Assembly (NCBI RefSeq): GCF_003426735.1
Contig: NZ_QVON01000004.1
Location: 124,001 to 188,000, forward strand
Length of the DNA stretch: 64,000 bases
From: Arenibacter sp. P308M17
Lineage (GTDB): Bacteria > Bacteroidota > Bacteroidia > Flavobacteriales > Flavobacteriaceae
Direction: 5' to 3'
In this document: piece after piece, positions 31,092 to 40,212 of the stretch
How positions within the stretch are numbered: the stretch's first letter is position 1
How the letters are laid out: each line of letters begins with the position of its first letter
Translations under genes and position numbers: made by a program
Notes under the pieces: generated by a model
Seen by the model: the letters and a program-made list of their open reading frames with translations, nothing else
Told to the model about the DNA's origin: nothing
Databases searched by the model: none

Positions 31092-34000
31092 TTAATAACC
31101 AAGGAACTGCAATTCCTCTCCATTTTTTGCAAATACTATCCATTTGCCGGTTCCTGTTTTGGAGTTGAGCAATCCTGCGTTTTTCACGTCTCCCCTTATC
31201 AATAAACCGCTTTCATTTGGATGAAGTGTTGTAAACTGCCCCTTTCCATTGCCTTTTAGAAAAGCGCCGTAACCGGCATCGTTCCTTGGGGTTTCCACTT
31301 CGGACTGATACAAATTGCCCGATAATAGGGCATCCAAATGACCATCCCTATCAAAATCCTCGATCAAAATACTATTAACGGAGGAAAATTGTGCCAATCC
31401 CTTCAGATCATGCGTTTTGAACTTAAAATTTCCCAAATTCTCAACATAGGTCGTCCCAAAGGTCGTGGCCTTATAGTGGGTAGCCTTCTTTAACTCTGCA
31501 GCCCCATATACCGTAGACAGATCCGCCATTCCAAAATCATGGTAGCTAGGGAATTTTTCTTTGATAAAAGGCATCTGATTTGAGGTACATTCCCTTCCCC
31601 GCAAGGGGTAGGCCACTCCCTTTTCCTGATAACTAAGCACAATATCCAAACTGCCGTTCTTATCAAAATCCCTGGCGTACACCTCAAAAGGTGCTTCCGG
31701 AGAAGCCTTATATTTATAGTTCAACCCTAAATTTCCCACTATAAAATCCCTATCGCCATCTTGGTCAAAATCGGCCGAAGCTACACTAAACCACCAACCG
31801 ATATTGTTTTCCAATCCAGACTGGCCGGTAAGGTCCAAAAACTTCTTTCCCGTATTTTTAATGATCATTATGGGCGTCCATTCCCCTACAATAACGAGAT
31901 CCAAATTCTTGTCATTGTCCAAATCCAACCATTCCGCATCCGAAACCATTCCCAATTGATTCATAAAAGGAGCCAGTTCCTCGGTTACGTTGACGAACTT
32001 TACATTTCCGTCACTACTCTCATTTCTCAAGAGATAACTGTTGGCAGGGAGCGGATATTTGCCTGGAACCAGTTTCCCGCCTATAAAGAGGTCCAAATCC
32101 CCATCATTGTCGAAATCCGCGGCTTTAACGCAGGATCCACTGACAAGATCATTGGGCAGGGCATTGTCATTGTTAACAAATTCGCCATTACCCGTATTTT
32201 CATAGAGGCGGTCCCTATAATACCCATCTTGTTCCATTTCTTCATTACCTCCCGAAACCACATATAGGTCCAGATCCCCATCCCCATCGGCATCGAAGAA
32301 GATCGAGGAAACATCCTCATGGTCCCTATCCTTTGCCCAAAGGGTCTGTTGAACAGAGGTAAAGCTTCCATTTTGTTGTTGAAAAAATAATTCTCCCGCT
32401 TGGCCCTTTGCCCCGCCAACATAAAAATCGTCCAATCCGTCTTTATTAACATCGCCGATAGCAAGGGATGGACCGCTTTCCGAAAATTTGTGGGGCAACA
32501 GACTTTCCCTCCCAAAATCGTCAAATTTATTCTCCATATGCTTATAATTGGGCTGTACCCTATTTGCGACATCATGAAAAATAGGCTTGGCAACTTCCTC
32601 CTTTATCGGACTAGTGGGAACGGAGGCATCCGTATAATTCAAAATCAATTGCTGATTGACAGGTACCCCGCTAAGCGACTGGGTTTTTCCATCGGGCCAG
32701 AGAACAATCAAATTTTTGATGTTTTCCGCCGACCCCACTCCAAAATGTAAAATTTCGCTTACCGAGGATTGAAACCCCCTGGTCAGATACTGTTCTTTGG
32801 TCTGCTCTTCCTGGTTGGTCCCAACGGTTACCCTGGCACCGATCCCAAACGTATTTTTTTCCGGCCCTTTTAATTTTATCTTTAGATAATTGTTTTTGGA
32901 TGCCAACTCCCGGGCATTGTTCCTGTAAACAAAGGCGGGATCATTAATATTATTTCCAATGATATCCATGTCGCCATCGTTATCAAGATCTACATAAACA
33001 GCTCCATTAGTACAGCTAGGAGCATTTAATTGCCATGCCTCGTTCATTAAGGAAAATGTAAAATCCCTGTTGTTGAGATATAACAGGTTTACCTCCTTCT
33101 TTTCCGGCATTCTGGCCAAAACATCGTCATAATAGGTCTTAATTAGGGAATCCCTATTCTTATGGATTTCAAGGTCCTTATAAAGCTGATCTACCCTTTT
33201 CCGTTTATAAATCACAAAATCGTTGTTTCTAAAGGACCGTAATATGCCATTGGATACAAAAACGTCTTGCCAACCATCGTTATCCATATCAAATAAAAGA
33301 GGGGCCCAACTCCAGTTGGTGTTCGATATTCCGGCATACTGGCCTATTTCCGAATATGCGGGAACACCATTTTCCTTAAAATTTCCATTGTTCAACTGCA
33401 AGGAATTGAACATATATTGATGGTGCAGGCCTTGGTCCACTATGTCCTGAAACCTTTTAATGCTCATGCCGCTCATACTGGTCTTGAGGTCATAATTGTT
33501 GTTGGACACCATATCCACCGAAATAAAATCGAGCAGACCATCATTGTTTATATCCCCTATATCGTTGCCCATAGAGAAATTGGAAATATGGTTGGTGGCC
33601 TGTAGGATGACCTCCTCAAAAGTACCATCCTTCCGGTTTAGATACAGGTGGTCCTTTTCCGAGTAATCGTGGCCGACCAATATATCCGGCCATTGGTCAT
33701 TGTTTAGATCCCCTATGGCAATTCCCAGACCAAAACCTATGGAGTTGTTTACAATACCACTGTCCTCGGAGACATCTATATATTTACCATTGTCATTTCT
33801 AAATAAGCGTTCACTACTGTAATCCGATTTTCTATTCAACAAGGTGCCAATATTGGGCTCAACATCGGCGGGCTCAATGCCATGATTGATAAGGAACATA
33901 TCCAAATCCCCGTCCCTGTCATAATCAAAAAAAGCGGCCTGGGTAGAATAATGTGGAAGGTCCAATCCATATTTGTGGGCTTCTTCCTCAAACACTGGTA

Positions 34001-34502
34001 TGCCATCCCCATTATTTCCCTTGTTCACATAAAGCTCGTTCCGCCTTTGATCCAAGTTTTTATAGTCTCCAGACTTACAGACATAGATATCCAAAAGTCC
34101 ATCCGCATTTATATCTACCATGGTAACTCCGGTAGGAAAACCGTTTGCCCCCTTCACTTGCGATACCACGGTGGTTTCCTCAAAAGACAGATTCCCCTTA
34201 TTTATAAAAAGTTTGTTGGAATATAGGTTGGAAATAAAATAAATATCGGGAAGTTCATCATTGTTCAAATCCCCTACGGCCACTCCGCCCCCATTATAAA
34301 GATATTCATAAAGCACCCCATTTACGGTAGGGCTTTCGTTAATGACATTAATAAAATTTACATTGGTCTCATTGGGGCCCAAAAGCGTAAATAGGGCTTC
34401 GGTATCTTTTTGGCCTCCATTATCCGATTCCGGTTTCCCTTTTTTATCCCCACAGCCAAAAAGTAAAAAGCTAAAACCTAAAATGACACTAATCCTTTTC
34501 AT
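31092..34502 (-). CDS. FG-GAP/VCBS-repeat lipoprotein with ASPIC/UnbV domain
   Basis: The product is 1,136 residues with a lipoprotein signal MKRISVILGFSFLLFGC. The protein is made of FG-GAP/VCBS beta-propeller blades with calcium-binding D-x-N-x-D-G-x-x-D loops (DLNNDELPDIYF, DINADGLLDIYV, DYDRDGDLDMFL, DFDNDGDLDLFI and others). An UnbV/ASPIC domain lies at about 545-625 (GIGARVTVGTN, YLTRGFQSSVSEILHFGVG, VLWPDGK). Proteins of this CRTAC1-like type often lie beside SusC/SusD pairs in Bacteroidota and are thought to be surface-exposed; their exact role is not known to me. It follows the SusD gene at 35059 on the same strand after a likely terminator. Confidence 0.9.
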   Translation of the reverse strand: MKRISVILGFSFLLFGCGDKKGKPESDNGGQKDTEALFTLLGPNETNVNFINVINESPTVNGVLYEYLYNGGGVAVGDLNNDELPDIYFISNLYSNKLFINKGNLSFEETTVVSQVKGANGFPTGVTMVDINADGLLDIYVCKSGDYKNLDQRRNELYVNKGNNGDGIPVFEEEAHKYGLDLPHYSTQAAFFDYDRDGDLDMFLINHGIEPADVEPNIGTLLNRKSDYSSERLFRNDNGKYIDVSEDSGIVNNSIGFGLGIAIGDLNNDQWPDILVGHDYSEKDHLYLNRKDGTFEEVILQATNHISNFSMGNDIGDINNDGLLDFISVDMVSNNNYDLKTSMSGMSIKRFQDIVDQGLHHQYMFNSLQLNNGNFKENGVPAYSEIGQYAGISNTNWSWAPLLFDMDNDGWQDVFVSNGILRSFRNNDFVIYKRKRVDQLYKDLEIHKNRDSLIKTYYDDVLARMPEKKEVNLLYLNNRDFTFSLMNEAWQLNAPSCTNGAVYVDLDNDGDMDIIGNNINDPAFVYRNNARELASKNNYLKIKLKGPEKNTFGIGARVTVGTNQEEQTKEQYLTRGFQSSVSEILHFGVGSAENIKNLIVLWPDGKTQSLSGVPVNQQLILNYTDASVPTSPIKEEVAKPIFHDVANRVQPNYKHMENKFDDFGRESLLPHKFSESGPSLAIGDVNKDGLDDFYVGGAKGQAGELFFQQQNGSFTSVQQTLWAKDRDHEDVSSIFFDADGDGDLDLYVVSGGNEEMEQDGYYRDRLYENTGNGEFVNNDNALPNDLVSGSCVKAADFDNDGDLDLFIGGKLVPGKYPLPANSYLLRNESSDGNVKFVNVTEELAPFMNQLGMVSDAEWLDLDNDKNLDLVIVGEWTPIMIIKNTGKKFLDLTGQSGLENNIGWWFSVASADFDQDGDRDFIVGNLGLNYKYKASPEAPFEVYARDFDKNGSLDIVLSYQEKGVAYPLRGRECTSNQMPFIKEKFPSYHDFGMADLSTVYGAAELKKATHYKATTFGTTYVENLGNFKFKTHDLKGLAQFSSVNSILIEDFDRDGHLDALLSGNLYQSEVETPRNDAGYGAFLKGNGKGQFTTLHPNESGLLIRGDVKNAGLLNSKTGTGKWIVFAKNGEELQFLGY

Positions 34503-34660
34503 TATCTACTAATATTATTTTAAAAATGTGGTAGTCCTTACAATTACCGTTTTGGCACGACACTCGGCTTCAACCAATAAAAACTACAATGTACTTAAAT
34601 TATGCTAAGTTCGATTTTATAAATATTGTTTTCAAATAGTTCTAAAATAATATCATAAAA

Positions 34661-34749
34661 GATCCTTCATTCCGAACGAGGTACGAGGAGGAATCCCACT
34701 ACAATGGGATTTCTCGTCGTTCGTTCCTCACTCTGTCGAAATGACAATC
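34661..34749. repeat. Family D hairpin repeat
   Basis: It runs gatccttcattccgaacgag ... ctctgtcgaaatgacaatc and contains the hairpin aatccca-ctacaa-tgggatt. The element shares the 'ctctgtcgaa-tgac' end with family B repeats, so the two families are probably related. Only one copy is in this window. Confidence 0.55.
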
Positions 34750-34914
34750 ATCTTATTCACAATTGATTATGCTTGTTATGAGCACTTAAACAATAATCAA
34801 ACTCTGGATATATTATATCTAAGGTCAAAGATTATATCCAGGAATCGAAATGAACAAAACCATCGGTCCAAGGATATAGGCTGTCATTTCCCCTTTATTC
34901 TACCTATTCCTATT

Positions 34915-34973
34915 AAAAAATACTGACAGACAATCTTGAAAGGGAACACCCCTTAAAAGAAAATCTGTCAGTA
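34915..34973 (-). terminator. Probable terminator of the first SusC-SusD operon
   Basis: On the minus strand tactgacaga pairs with tctgtcagta (plus 34964-34973 and 34921-34930) around a 33-base loop that has its own small stem (aaggg/ccctt). Six U follow (plus-strand A 34915-34920). It begins about 86 bases after the SusD stop codon. The large branched loop is unusual but the arms and U-run fit a terminator. Confidence 0.62.
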
Positions 34974-35058
34974 CAGGTATGGTTCCAATTAACAAGTTGC
35001 GCCCTTCCTAATATACAAATACGGGCATCATCTACTTGCACAAAGCATTACCTCTATC

Positions 35059-36504
35059 TCAATAACCTGGATTCTGTATCAACACCCCATTACTAAGATC
35101 TATTTCGTTCTGTGGGATTGGAAAGTAGTAATGTTTGGGCCTAACAAAGACTCTTGGTGGATCAAATTGCCCCCTATCTTCCCCATAAATCTCCACTATA
35201 TCCACAATTCCGGCCTTATCCCATCTCATAAGGTCTTGATGCCGTTGGTTTTCACCGAGCAACTCTACCCGCCGCTCATGGATCAATTCCGGCATTCCGG
35301 CATTATCCACGGGCAATAAACCAACCCTATCGCGAACCGCATTGATTTCATCATCCCCTGCGCCTGGGCCATCTTTTCTGATCTTTGCTTCCGCCACCAA
35401 TAAATAGACATCTGCAGATCTTAGGATAGGCACATTGGCCTGGTTACTTAAACTTCCGTCCTCGTTAAAGGTGGTAAATTTGGACAGACTAAATCCGGTC
35501 TGGGTCAAATCTGCCGTAAATTCCGTTAATTCAGGGCCTCTTTGCACCATATCGCCCGGTTTAAAAATTGAATACTCCAAGCGTGGGTCCCCGTCTTCAA
35601 ACTCATCCACTACGTTTTGTACCGGGTTATGGAAATCCCAACCGCCCCATGGCCTTGGAGTTACAAAATATTGGGGATTATCTACCCAATCCGAGCCCTG
35701 TGCCGCGAAGAGCATCTCGGGATTGTTCTCTGTTGCCGGGGTAAAATTATCCCTGAAATTTGGTGCCAGCGGATAAGGTCCGTTAATGACCTCAGTTCCT
35801 GCTGTAATGGTGCCCTCAAAATTTTCCTGATATAAATACAGCTTTGCCAAAAGCCCATTGGCGGACCCTTTATTTGGCCTTCCCAGATTTTCACTGGTAT
35901 GTGTGGGCGGTAACAGACCTACCGCAGCAATAAGATCCGATTCTATCTGGGCCTGTACCTCGGCAAGGGTCGCTTTTGGAACATTAAAATTACTCTCAAT
36001 AATATTATCCTCAAGTATAAGTGGAACTCCACCATAGATCACTGAAAATCTCCAGTACCCGAATGCCCTTATAAAATGTGCCTCACCCAACACCCTATTT
36101 TTTAAGGCCTCGTCCATGCCTTCAATTCCGGGAACATTAATAAGGACCGCATTGGCCCTGTTGATCATCTCATATTTATTTTTCCAGCCTGCCCTTACAC
36201 CATTGTTACTGGCATCCAGAGTAAAGTTCTCCATGGCTTCTTCATAACCGTGGTCCCCGGCCCTAAAAATATCATCGGCACAATTGTCGAATACATTTTC
36301 GTTATGGCCATAGGAATCTTCCTCACGCAAGAGTGTGTACATAGCATTTGCCGCTGCTACCGCATCTTCCGCATTGCGCCAAAAGGTTGCCGACGTGGAT
36401 TCCCCATAGGCAGTGGTATCTAGAATATCCCTATCACAGCCAATAACCAAGAGCGACAAACACGCCAAAGGAAGTATGTATCTGGTTTTTATAATCTTTA
36501 TCAT
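35059..36504 (-). CDS. SusD/RagB family nutrient-binding outer-membrane lipoprotein
   Basis: The product is 481 residues with a lipoprotein signal (lipobox LLVIGC, about Cys23). It is a typical SusD helical repeat scaffold: FWRNAEDAVAAANAMY, NRANAVLINVPGIEG, LGEAHFIRAFGYWRF, the PLAPNFRDNF region and the C-terminal INAVRDRVGL, ELIHERRVELLGENQRHQDLMRW and HYYFPIPQNEIDLSNG. SusD proteins form a lid on the SusC barrel and bind the glycan or other nutrient. It is encoded 45 bases after the SusC gene, with which it forms a transporter. Confidence 0.95.
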   Translation of the reverse strand: MIKIIKTRYILPLACLSLLVIGCDRDILDTTAYGESTSATFWRNAEDAVAAANAMYTLLREEDSYGHNENVFDNCADDIFRAGDHGYEEAMENFTLDASNNGVRAGWKNKYEMINRANAVLINVPGIEGMDEALKNRVLGEAHFIRAFGYWRFSVIYGGVPLILEDNIIESNFNVPKATLAEVQAQIESDLIAAVGLLPPTHTSENLGRPNKGSANGLLAKLYLYQENFEGTITAGTEVINGPYPLAPNFRDNFTPATENNPEMLFAAQGSDWVDNPQYFVTPRPWGGWDFHNPVQNVVDEFEDGDPRLEYSIFKPGDMVQRGPELTEFTADLTQTGFSLSKFTTFNEDGSLSNQANVPILRSADVYLLVAEAKIRKDGPGAGDDEINAVRDRVGLLPVDNAGMPELIHERRVELLGENQRHQDLMRWDKAGIVDIVEIYGEDRGQFDPPRVFVRPKHYYFPIPQNEIDLSNGVLIQNPGY

Positions 36505-36549
36505 GATTTCTATATTTTCTATTTATTAAATTGAATATTTAACAATGGG

Positions 36550-39500
36550 TTAAAAACCAATATTGGCTCCCAATAAATATGTTCTAGCCTGCGGGTACTG
36601 GGCATAATCCACATTTAATTGATTCCCTTCCGTTATACCCAATTCGGGATCAAAGCCTGAGTAGCCGGTGATGGTAAAGACATTTTGTCCGGTGACATAG
36701 AACCTCAATCGGGATAATCCAATTTTATCGGTAATATCCGAGGGTATGGTATAGCCCACGGTAAGGTTTTTCAACCTTAAAAAATCTCCTTTTTCAATAA
36801 ACAGATCGGATGTCCTATGATTTAAATTGGTGCGTAAAGTAGAAACCCTTGGGATCTCATTGCTCGTACCCGGCCCTGTCCATCTACCGGTAATGTCCGA
36901 GTAAAGATTAAAGGGATAACTGGCATCCAAGCCCTGCATTCTGTCGGCATTATAAATTTCCACTCCGGCAACGCCTAAAAAGAACATGGTAAGATCAAAA
37001 CCTTTGTAATTTGCACTGGCATTTATACCATAGGTCATTTTGGGATGTGGACTTCCAATAATTTCCCTATCCTTATCATCTATTACATTATCATTATTTA
37101 TATCGATAAAACGAACGTCGCCAGGAACGGCTCCAGGTTGTGTCGCGTGGCTATCAATTTCTGCTTGGGTCTGAAAAAGGCCATCTGCCCGCCATCCAAA
37201 AAAAGTACCAATTGGATTTCCTTCATAGGTGCGCACAATTTCCTGATTGGGCCTTCCGTATAATGGGGATCCCAAAAAAGTACCACTGACCAATCTTACT
37301 ACTTCATTTTTAACAAAGGAAGCATTGGCCCCTATGCTATATCCAAAATCTCCCTTGGAATCTTGCCAGTTCAATTCCATTTCCAGACCTTTGTTCCTTA
37401 CCTGTCCAATATTTAGAAAAGGGGAAGGGTTACTACCTTGGGAACCGATTACAGGAGGTCTAAGCAACATATCCTCCGTATCCTTTATGAAATAATTAAA
37501 ATTGGAGGTCAATCTATTGCCCAAAAAGCCCATATCGATACCGAAGTTGGTCATCCTTACCGTTTCCCAGCTAATGTCCTCATTGGCATAACTTACCTGG
37601 TTGGCCCCTACTACATCAACGCTACCGTCCAAACCAAGGGAATATCTTTGTCCACGGCCAATTCTTGCCAAGTATTGTAGTCTATCTATATTCTGATTTC
37701 CCAATTCTCCCCAGCCACCGGTTACTTTTAAATTATCCATAAAAGAAACATCAAAAAAGGGTTCCTCGGATACCCTCCAGCCCAAAGAAAAGGCGGGAAA
37801 AACACCGGTCCTGTTTCCTTCAGCAAATTTTGAGGATTCGTCGGACCTTACTGTTGCCGTAAGTATGTATCTATCCAAATAAGAGTAATTAAGTCGACCG
37901 AAAATAGATTCCAGTCCGTCATGTGCCTTATATTCCCCATTTCCGTTCAATTCCCCTGATCCAAGAAGGCGCTGGCTGGGATCTTCGTCCGGTAAATTTT
38001 TGGAACTCGCAAAAAATCCTTGATAATCAAATGATTGCTGGGTATACCCCGCAACAACTCCTACTCTATGATCCCCAAATATTTTATCATAGGTCAGGAA
38101 ATATTCCATTAAAAACGAAAATTCCTCGTCGTAGTTTCTACTGGCATTGTTTTCGGTGGTGGTCCTGATCTGATCCAGCACTTGCGAATTAAAACTTCTC
38201 CTGTCCCTAACCGAGGCATCCACTGCAAAATTCGCCTTTAATTTTAAGTCGCTGGTCAATGAAACTTCAGGGGAAATACTGGTAAGCAAACGCGTTGTAC
38301 GATCATCGGCATCCAATCTTTCGATCTCAAAAATGGGATTGTTGATATCTCCGAATTCGCCACTTATTTGATTGGAACTATACTTACCATCGCTATCCTT
38401 GATAGGTAATCCTGGGTGAAAACGTATGGCGCTCCAAATTAATCCATTTTGTGCGGAAGTTGTATTGAAACCAGTGGTGGTCCTTGAGGACAAGGACATG
38501 GTCTGCCCTATTTTTAACCACTTCTTTACCGTATGGTCCGAATTGATCCTTAGGCTGATCCTATCGGCAGCAGATCTTTCAATGATCCCTTCCTCATTAT
38601 AATAACCCAAGCCAAACAAAAAAGTTGAATTTTCGTTCCCCCCACTAATATTGAGGTCCACATTCTGGGTCATGCCCGTTGAAAAAACGGCATCCTGCCA
38701 ATCGGTAAGTTGTGTTTGGTATTGTGGATCCTGCCAAATGGGGTTTACCGGAATATCGTCATTGGCGTAACGCTCCCTCTTTATTTCCGCCAAAGTGGGT
38801 GCATCCAATACATCTAGGGTCTTAACCACATTGGAAAAACCGGAATACACATCAACATTCATATTCAACTTTCCCGATTTTCCTTTTCGTGTAGTTACGA
38901 TGACAACCCCGTTAGCTGCCCTTGTACCATAAATGGCCGAGGCGGAAGCATCCTTTAAAACTTCGATGGACTCAATATCGTTGGGATTGATCCCATTGAT
39001 ATTTGCAGTAGCGATTCCATCAACAACATATAGGGGATCTGCATTGTTCACCGTACCGGTACCGCGAATCCTTACGGCCACAGACCCTCCAGGAGCACCA
39101 CCATTGGGCACTACCTGAACACCGGCCATTCTTCCCTGCAAGGCCTCATCAACCCCTGAGACCGGTAAATTCCTAAAATCGTCCCCTTTAACGGAAGAAA
39201 TAGCTCCGGTAAGATCCTTCTTGGCCGTTGTACCATAACCAACAACGACTACCTCATCCAGAAAATTGGCATCCTCCTGCAGCTGGATGTCAATATTGGT
39301 ATCTTGTCCAACGGACCTTTCCATTGTCTGCATCCCTAAGTAGGAAAACACCAATATGGCATTACTGGAACTTACCTCTATAGTGTAATTGCCATCAAAA
39401 TCGGCAATGGCACCATTACTGGTATTCTTTTCCTGTATGGAGGCCCCGGACAGTGGGGTACCTTCGGAATCGGTGATATTTCCACTCACCGTAATGGGAT

Positions 39501-39675
39501 CCTGTACTTCGGCATCCAAGGAATTGGATGCATTGGCCCATCCTTCGTGGGCACCCAAACCAAAGAGAAGGGTGCTAAGCAACAAAAAGTGCTTCATTGC
39601 ATTTTTTGGTAAAAAACTTACATTCCTCCATTTTTGCAAATAGAAGGAAAATACCAAGTGTTCTTGTTTTTTCAT
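36550..39675 (-). CDS. SusC/RagA family TonB-dependent outer-membrane transporter
   Basis: The product is 1,041 residues from ATG 39675. An internal Met at 39597 (MKHFLLLSTLLFGLGAHEG) gives a cleaner signal peptide and may be the true start. A carboxypeptidase-regulatory-like domain (VSGNITDSEGTPLSGASI to IVFSYLGMQ-type sequence, here ILVFSYLGMQ) precedes the plug with DEVVVVGYGTTAKKDLTGAI, ALQGRMAGVQV and SIEVLKDASASAIYGTRAANG. A 22-strand barrel follows, ending YLLGANIGF. It imports a nutrient bound by the adjacent SusD. Substrate not deducible from sequence. Confidence 0.95.
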   Translation of the reverse strand: MKKQEHLVFSFYLQKWRNVSFLPKNAMKHFLLLSTLLFGLGAHEGWANASNSLDAEVQDPITVSGNITDSEGTPLSGASIQEKNTSNGAIADFDGNYTIEVSSSNAILVFSYLGMQTMERSVGQDTNIDIQLQEDANFLDEVVVVGYGTTAKKDLTGAISSVKGDDFRNLPVSGVDEALQGRMAGVQVVPNGGAPGGSVAVRIRGTGTVNNADPLYVVDGIATANINGINPNDIESIEVLKDASASAIYGTRAANGVVIVTTRKGKSGKLNMNVDVYSGFSNVVKTLDVLDAPTLAEIKRERYANDDIPVNPIWQDPQYQTQLTDWQDAVFSTGMTQNVDLNISGGNENSTFLFGLGYYNEEGIIERSAADRISLRINSDHTVKKWLKIGQTMSLSSRTTTGFNTTSAQNGLIWSAIRFHPGLPIKDSDGKYSSNQISGEFGDINNPIFEIERLDADDRTTRLLTSISPEVSLTSDLKLKANFAVDASVRDRRSFNSQVLDQIRTTTENNASRNYDEEFSFLMEYFLTYDKIFGDHRVGVVAGYTQQSFDYQGFFASSKNLPDEDPSQRLLGSGELNGNGEYKAHDGLESIFGRLNYSYLDRYILTATVRSDESSKFAEGNRTGVFPAFSLGWRVSEEPFFDVSFMDNLKVTGGWGELGNQNIDRLQYLARIGRGQRYSLGLDGSVDVVGANQVSYANEDISWETVRMTNFGIDMGFLGNRLTSNFNYFIKDTEDMLLRPPVIGSQGSNPSPFLNIGQVRNKGLEMELNWQDSKGDFGYSIGANASFVKNEVVRLVSGTFLGSPLYGRPNQEIVRTYEGNPIGTFFGWRADGLFQTQAEIDSHATQPGAVPGDVRFIDINNDNVIDDKDREIIGSPHPKMTYGINASANYKGFDLTMFFLGVAGVEIYNADRMQGLDASYPFNLYSDITGRWTGPGTSNEIPRVSTLRTNLNHRTSDLFIEKGDFLRLKNLTVGYTIPSDITDKIGLSRLRFYVTGQNVFTITGYSGFDPELGITEGNQLNVDYAQYPQARTYLLGANIGF

Positions 39676-40212
39676 CTACAGTTTAATTCGTTAGTTGGTT
39701 TCATTTTTCAAGTATACTAATGTAGTAAAACGTTTAAGCGCATCATTAAAAATATCATCGAACAATGATGATTTTACATATTAATAACACAAAATTTACA
39801 TTGAGGTATATTACAACAGTTGTACAAATAGTATAAATCTAAGGTAGTAAAAAGAAACATTGGTTGCACCAGTGCATATAAATATTTTTTTATCCTTCCA
39901 AGGCTGTGCCCATAGAAGAATTTTTCCGAATCCTGCCCCGGTTTGGTGTTTTTAAGGATCAATCTCAAAAGTTGTGTGTGAATTGGAAAAAGATAGAATT
40001 TGCCAGCCCAAAATCATCTTCTGTTCATTTTTTGCATCGCCCAAATGCAGAGCATTCATGAATACCAATAAAAAACATAGCCAAACTGATGAATAAAAAA
40101 CGAACCAAAAAACGCTAGGCTGATTTTAAGCTTTAACTAGAAATTATATTGGTATAGCTTTTAAGGGAAGAGTTCCCAACCTATTATATCCTAAGACCGG
40201 ACCGTACAAGTC
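39676..40212. other. Intergenic region upstream of the first SusC gene
   Basis: No credible gene. It holds the short palindrome aaacgttt (39728-39735), the hairpin atcatc-gaacaat-gatgat near 39757, A/T-rich promoter-like sequence, and the inverted copy of the dispersed element at 39956-40076. Confidence 0.5.
39956..40076 (-). repeat. Dispersed element, copy 2 (inverted relative to 9194-9315)
   Basis: The 50 bases 40027-40076 are the exact reverse complement of 9194-9243, and 39956-39977 the exact reverse complement of 9294-9315. Weaker similarity continues a little past the 40076 end. The two copies bracket about 30.6 kb in opposite orientation. Confidence 0.8.

Larger units (their letters stand above)
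34503..35058. other. Intergenic region with SusD-distal terminator and a hairpin repeat
   Basis: No gene. It holds a family D hairpin repeat (34661-34749), A/T-rich sequence that should include the promoter of the FG-GAP gene, and a terminator-like hairpin for the SusC/SusD operon (34915-34973). Confidence 0.5.

Noticed and set aside
39774..39968. 64-residue minus-strand frame upstream of SusC
   Set aside because: No conserved features; overlaps the dispersed element; composition unlike neighbouring genes.
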